A stretch of 24,508 nt of DNA from Phycisphaerae bacterium. Its GTDB lineage: Bacteria; Planctomycetota; Phycisphaerae; Phycisphaerales; UBA1924. The stretch is taken from assembly GCA_016794945.1 (NCBI GenBank), contig JAEUIX010000039.1, positions 1 to 24,508 of the forward strand. Reading direction: 5' to 3'. Under the pieces are notes generated by a model, which was given only the letters and a program-made list of their open reading frames with translations, was not told where the DNA came from and ran no database searches. Of the stretch, positions 22,788-24,508 are shown one piece after another (position 1 is the stretch's first letter; every line of letters begins with the position of its first letter). Position numbers and translations under genes: made by a program.

Positions 22788-23945
22788 TTACTTCTTGTCC
22801 TTCTTGGCCTGCTCGGCCTTGTACTTCTCCAGCGTCTCCTTCATCTCGGCCTTCATCTCCTCGGGGCCGTTGGCCTTCTCCACCGCCTTGGTCTGCCACT
22901 CGACCGCCTTGGCCAGGTCGCCCTTCTCGAAGTACGCCCGCGCCAGCGTGTCGAGGATCATCCCGTTCTCGTGCCTGCTCAGTTCACACGCCTTCTGCGC
23001 GATCTTCAGCGCCAGGTCGAAGTCGCGCTGCTCCACGCCCGGCGCATCCAGGATCGTCCAGGCGATCTGGTTCAGCCCCTCGGCATCGTCCTTCATGATG
23101 CCCGTGAGCATCCCCTCGGCGTGCTTCGTCGCCGCCGCCGCGTCCTTCTTGCCCATCAGCAGCATCTGGAACTTCACCATCGAGAACATCTTGGCCGAGT
23201 CGCCGCCGGCGGCGATCATCTCGTCCAGCAGCTTCGTGGCCTTCTCCCACTCCTCGCCCATCAGCGCCTGGCGCAGGTCATCCATCGCCTTCTGCTTCTT
23301 GGCCTGCTCCTCGGCGTGCTTCTTGGCGTCGAACTTCCCCGCCACCACCTGCCCCAGCACCTTGTCCAGCCCGTCCATCGGGTGGCCGATCCACGCGATC
23401 TTCTGGTCCTTGTCCACGATGAACGCCGTGGGGATCCCGTCCTGCTCCGCCGCCTCCATCCACGTCTCGTTCATCGCCGCTTTCTTGGCGAACGACCCCT
23501 TGTCCACCGCCACCGTGTAGTCCATCTTGTCGCCCATCTTCTCGACGAACTTCTTGACGGTCTCCAGGTCCTTGTCCGTGCTCGTCACGCCGATGAACGT
23601 CACCCCGTCCTTCTTGTGCGCCTTGGCCATCTCCGTCAGGTGCGGGATGCTCTCGCGGCACGGCGGGCACCACGTCGCCCAGAACTCAACCACGTACACC
23701 CGGCCCTTCTCGAAACCAGTCACCGGGTCGCCCTTCACCCACGTCTCGATCGCCAGCTCCGGCGCCTTGTCGCCCACCTTCAGCTTCGGCCCCTTGGCCG
23801 GTTCAGCCTTCGGCGCCTCGCCCTTGGTCGTCGGCTGGTCGGCCGGCTTGCCGCCGTCGGGCTGTCCCGACGCCGGGCCCGCCATCCACATCCCCGCGGC
23901 CAGGCCCGCCGCCACCGCCAGACGCATCGCACGCCAACCTTCCAT
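22788..23945 (-). CDS. Periplasmic thioredoxin-like (TlpA/AhpC-type) protein with TPR-like tail
   Basis: A 385-residue protein. A signal peptide (about residues 7-27, LAVAAGLAAGMWMAGPASG) is followed by a Lys/Pro-rich spacer. A redoxin domain follows, with VGDKAPELAIETWVKG, VVEFWATWCPPCRESIPHL (redox pair Cys93/Cys96), and the cis-Pro loop DGIPTAFIVDKDQKIAW. Residues about 215-385 are helical, Lys/Glu/Met-rich and TPR-like (DLRQALMGEEWEKATKLLDE; LARAYFEKGDLAKAVEW). Likely role: disulphide reduction or cytochrome maturation in the periplasm, with the helical part binding partners. The ATG at 23945 has AAGGAG (23952-23957) 6 nt upstream, the best SD in the window. An internal ATG six codons in is possible. 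The Lys-rich, AAG/GAG-dominated composition differs from the neighbours. Confidence 0.92.
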   Translation of the reverse strand: MEGWRAMRLAVAAGLAAGMWMAGPASGQPDGGKPADQPTTKGEAPKAEPAKGPKLKVGDKAPELAIETWVKGDPVTGFEKGRVYVVEFWATWCPPCRESIPHLTEMAKAHKKDGVTFIGVTSTDKDLETVKKFVEKMGDKMDYTVAVDKGSFAKKAAMNETWMEAAEQDGIPTAFIVDKDQKIAWIGHPMDGLDKVLGQVVAGKFDAKKHAEEQAKKQKAMDDLRQALMGEEWEKATKLLDEMIAAGGDSAKMFSMVKFQMLLMGKKDAAAATKHAEGMLTGIMKDDAEGLNQIAWTILDAPGVEQRDFDLALKIAQKACELSRHENGMILDTLARAYFEKGDLAKAVEWQTKAVEKANGPEEMKAEMKETLEKYKAEQAKKDKK

Positions 23946-23951
23946 GACCAG

Positions 23952-23997
23952 CTCCTTCTGTTGCGCTGTGTTCCGTCACACGACCCGGCCGATGGTA
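23952..23997 (-). promoter_or_regulatory. Promoter and SD of the thioredoxin-like gene
   Basis: TACCAT on the minus strand (23992-23997) as -10, a leader of about 40 nt, and AAGGAG (23952-23957) 6 nt before the ATG. A TTGGGG 19 nt upstream of the -10 is a weak -35 candidate. Confidence 0.42.
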
Positions 23998-24027
23998 GCA
24001 GGGTCCGAGAACCCGCCCCCAACCGCG

Positions 24028-24033
24028 TACCAT
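24028..24033 (+). promoter_or_regulatory. Putative -10 of the aminotransferase gene
   Basis: TACCAT, 7 nt before the ATG at 24041, with no Shine-Dalgarno sequence; another probable leaderless start. Confidence 0.42.
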
Positions 24034-24040
24034 CGCACCG

Positions 24041-24508
24041 ATGACCACTTCCGCTCCCGCAGCCCGCGTCGGCGTTGACCCGCGCCCCATCCGCGCCGAA
24101 CGCCTCGCCGCGCTCCCGCCGTTCCTCTTCGACGAGATCGACCGCAAGAAGCGCCAGCGCATCGCCGCCGGAGCCGACGTCATCAACCTCGGCGTCGGCG
24201 ACCCCGACCAGCCCACCCCCGCGTTCATCGTCGACGAGATGAACCGCGCCATGCGGTCCCTCGTCAACCAGCAGTACCCCGCCGTCGGCGGCGGCCTGGC
24301 GACGTTCCGCGAGGCCGCGGCCGAGTTCATGCTCCGCCGCTTCGGTGTCCGCGTCGACCCCGCCCGGCACATCGTCGCCCTGCTCGGCAGCAAGGACGGC
24401 ATCGCCCACCTCCCCTGGGCCGTCACCAACCCCGGCGACACCGTGCTGCTGCCCGACCCCGCCTACCCCGTCTACGAGATCGGCGCCGCGCTCGCCGGCT
24501 GCCGCGTC
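24041..24508 (+). CDS. Class I/II aminotransferase, LL-diaminopimelate aminotransferase-like (partial)
   Basis: An open frame from ATG with no stop before the window ends; 156 codons are present of an expected ~400. The N-terminal part reads LPPFLFDEIDRKKRQ, INLGVGDPDQPTPAFIVDEM, QQYPAVGGGLATFREAAAEF, RRFGVRVDP, LLGSKDGIAHLPWAVTNPGD, and VLLPDPAYPVYE. These are typical of PLP-dependent fold-type I aminotransferases, and the GSKxGIAHLP and DPxYPVY segments are closest to DapL. DapL makes LL-diaminopimelate from tetrahydrodipicolinate in one step for lysine and peptidoglycan. The PLP lysine lies beyond the edge, so the substrate assignment is tentative. Confidence 0.88.
   Translation, partial: MTTSAPAARVGVDPRPIRAERLAALPPFLFDEIDRKKRQRIAAGADVINLGVGDPDQPTPAFIVDEMNRAMRSLVNQQYPAVGGGLATFREAAAEFMLRRFGVRVDPARHIVALLGSKDGIAHLPWAVTNPGDTVLLPDPAYPVYEIGAALAGCRV

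Noticed and set aside
1..24508. tRNA, rRNA, CRISPR, insertion sequences, prophage or defence genes
   Set aside because: No cloverleaf, direct-repeat array, terminal inverted repeat or transposase/integrase motif was found by eye; intergenic gaps are too short to hold such elements.

Overview
The window is a dense, very G+C-rich bacterial chromosome segment with 22 complete protein genes and one gene cut by the right edge. No RNA genes, insertion sequences, prophage or CRISPR were seen, and no gap between genes exceeds about 130 bp. The gene set is core metabolism and cell envelope: lipid A (lpxA), Skp/OmpH, an FtsI-type penicillin-binding protein and an LL-diaminopimelate-type aminotransferase indicate a diderm bacterium. 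The G+C-rich codon use, Pro/Ala-rich linkers and reduced division cluster are most like the Planctomycetota (perhaps Phycisphaerae). That placement is inference; no marker here proves it.

Layout. Positions 77-7139 form a minus-strand block. Read in the direction of transcription it contains lpxA, a metallo-beta-lactamase-fold hydrolase, a GT2 glycosyltransferase, rsfS, panD, aroB, a ParA ATPase fused to a C-terminal glycogen-binding-like (CBM48) domain, and a MinD/FlhG-like protein without a Walker A motif. lipB diverges from lpxA and collides tail-to-tail with an OmpH-like gene. fkbM (+) then converges on a saccharopine-dehydrogenase-like gene (-). From 10743 to 15075 lies a short division/cell-wall operon on the plus strand: rsmH, a double-LysM protein, an FtsL-like protein and ftsI. 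A secreted HExxH peptidase and valS follow on the minus strand, then a TPR protein (+), a small membrane protein plus SDR reductase pair (-), prfB (+), a bidirectional terminator, a periplasmic thioredoxin-like protein (-) and the start of a DapL-like aminotransferase (+).

Expression signals. Many genes that open a transcription unit have a TANNNT (-10-like) hexamer ending only 6-8 nt before the start codon and no Shine-Dalgarno (SD) sequence: lpxA, the MBL gene, panD, rsmH, the TPR gene, the small membrane protein gene, prfB and the aminotransferase. This suggests leaderless mRNAs. Several downstream or leadered genes instead carry GGAGG/AAGGAG-type SDs. The pattern also helped choose start codons, notably for lpxA.

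Most notable: prfB (release factor 2) needs a +1 frameshift at the conserved position. The site is CTT-TAA-C rather than the usual CTT-TGA-C, and no SD-like stimulator lies upstream. Other leads are the ParA-CBM48 fusion with its MinD-like partner, palindromic bidirectional promoters, and convergent genes overlapping by up to 98 bp.
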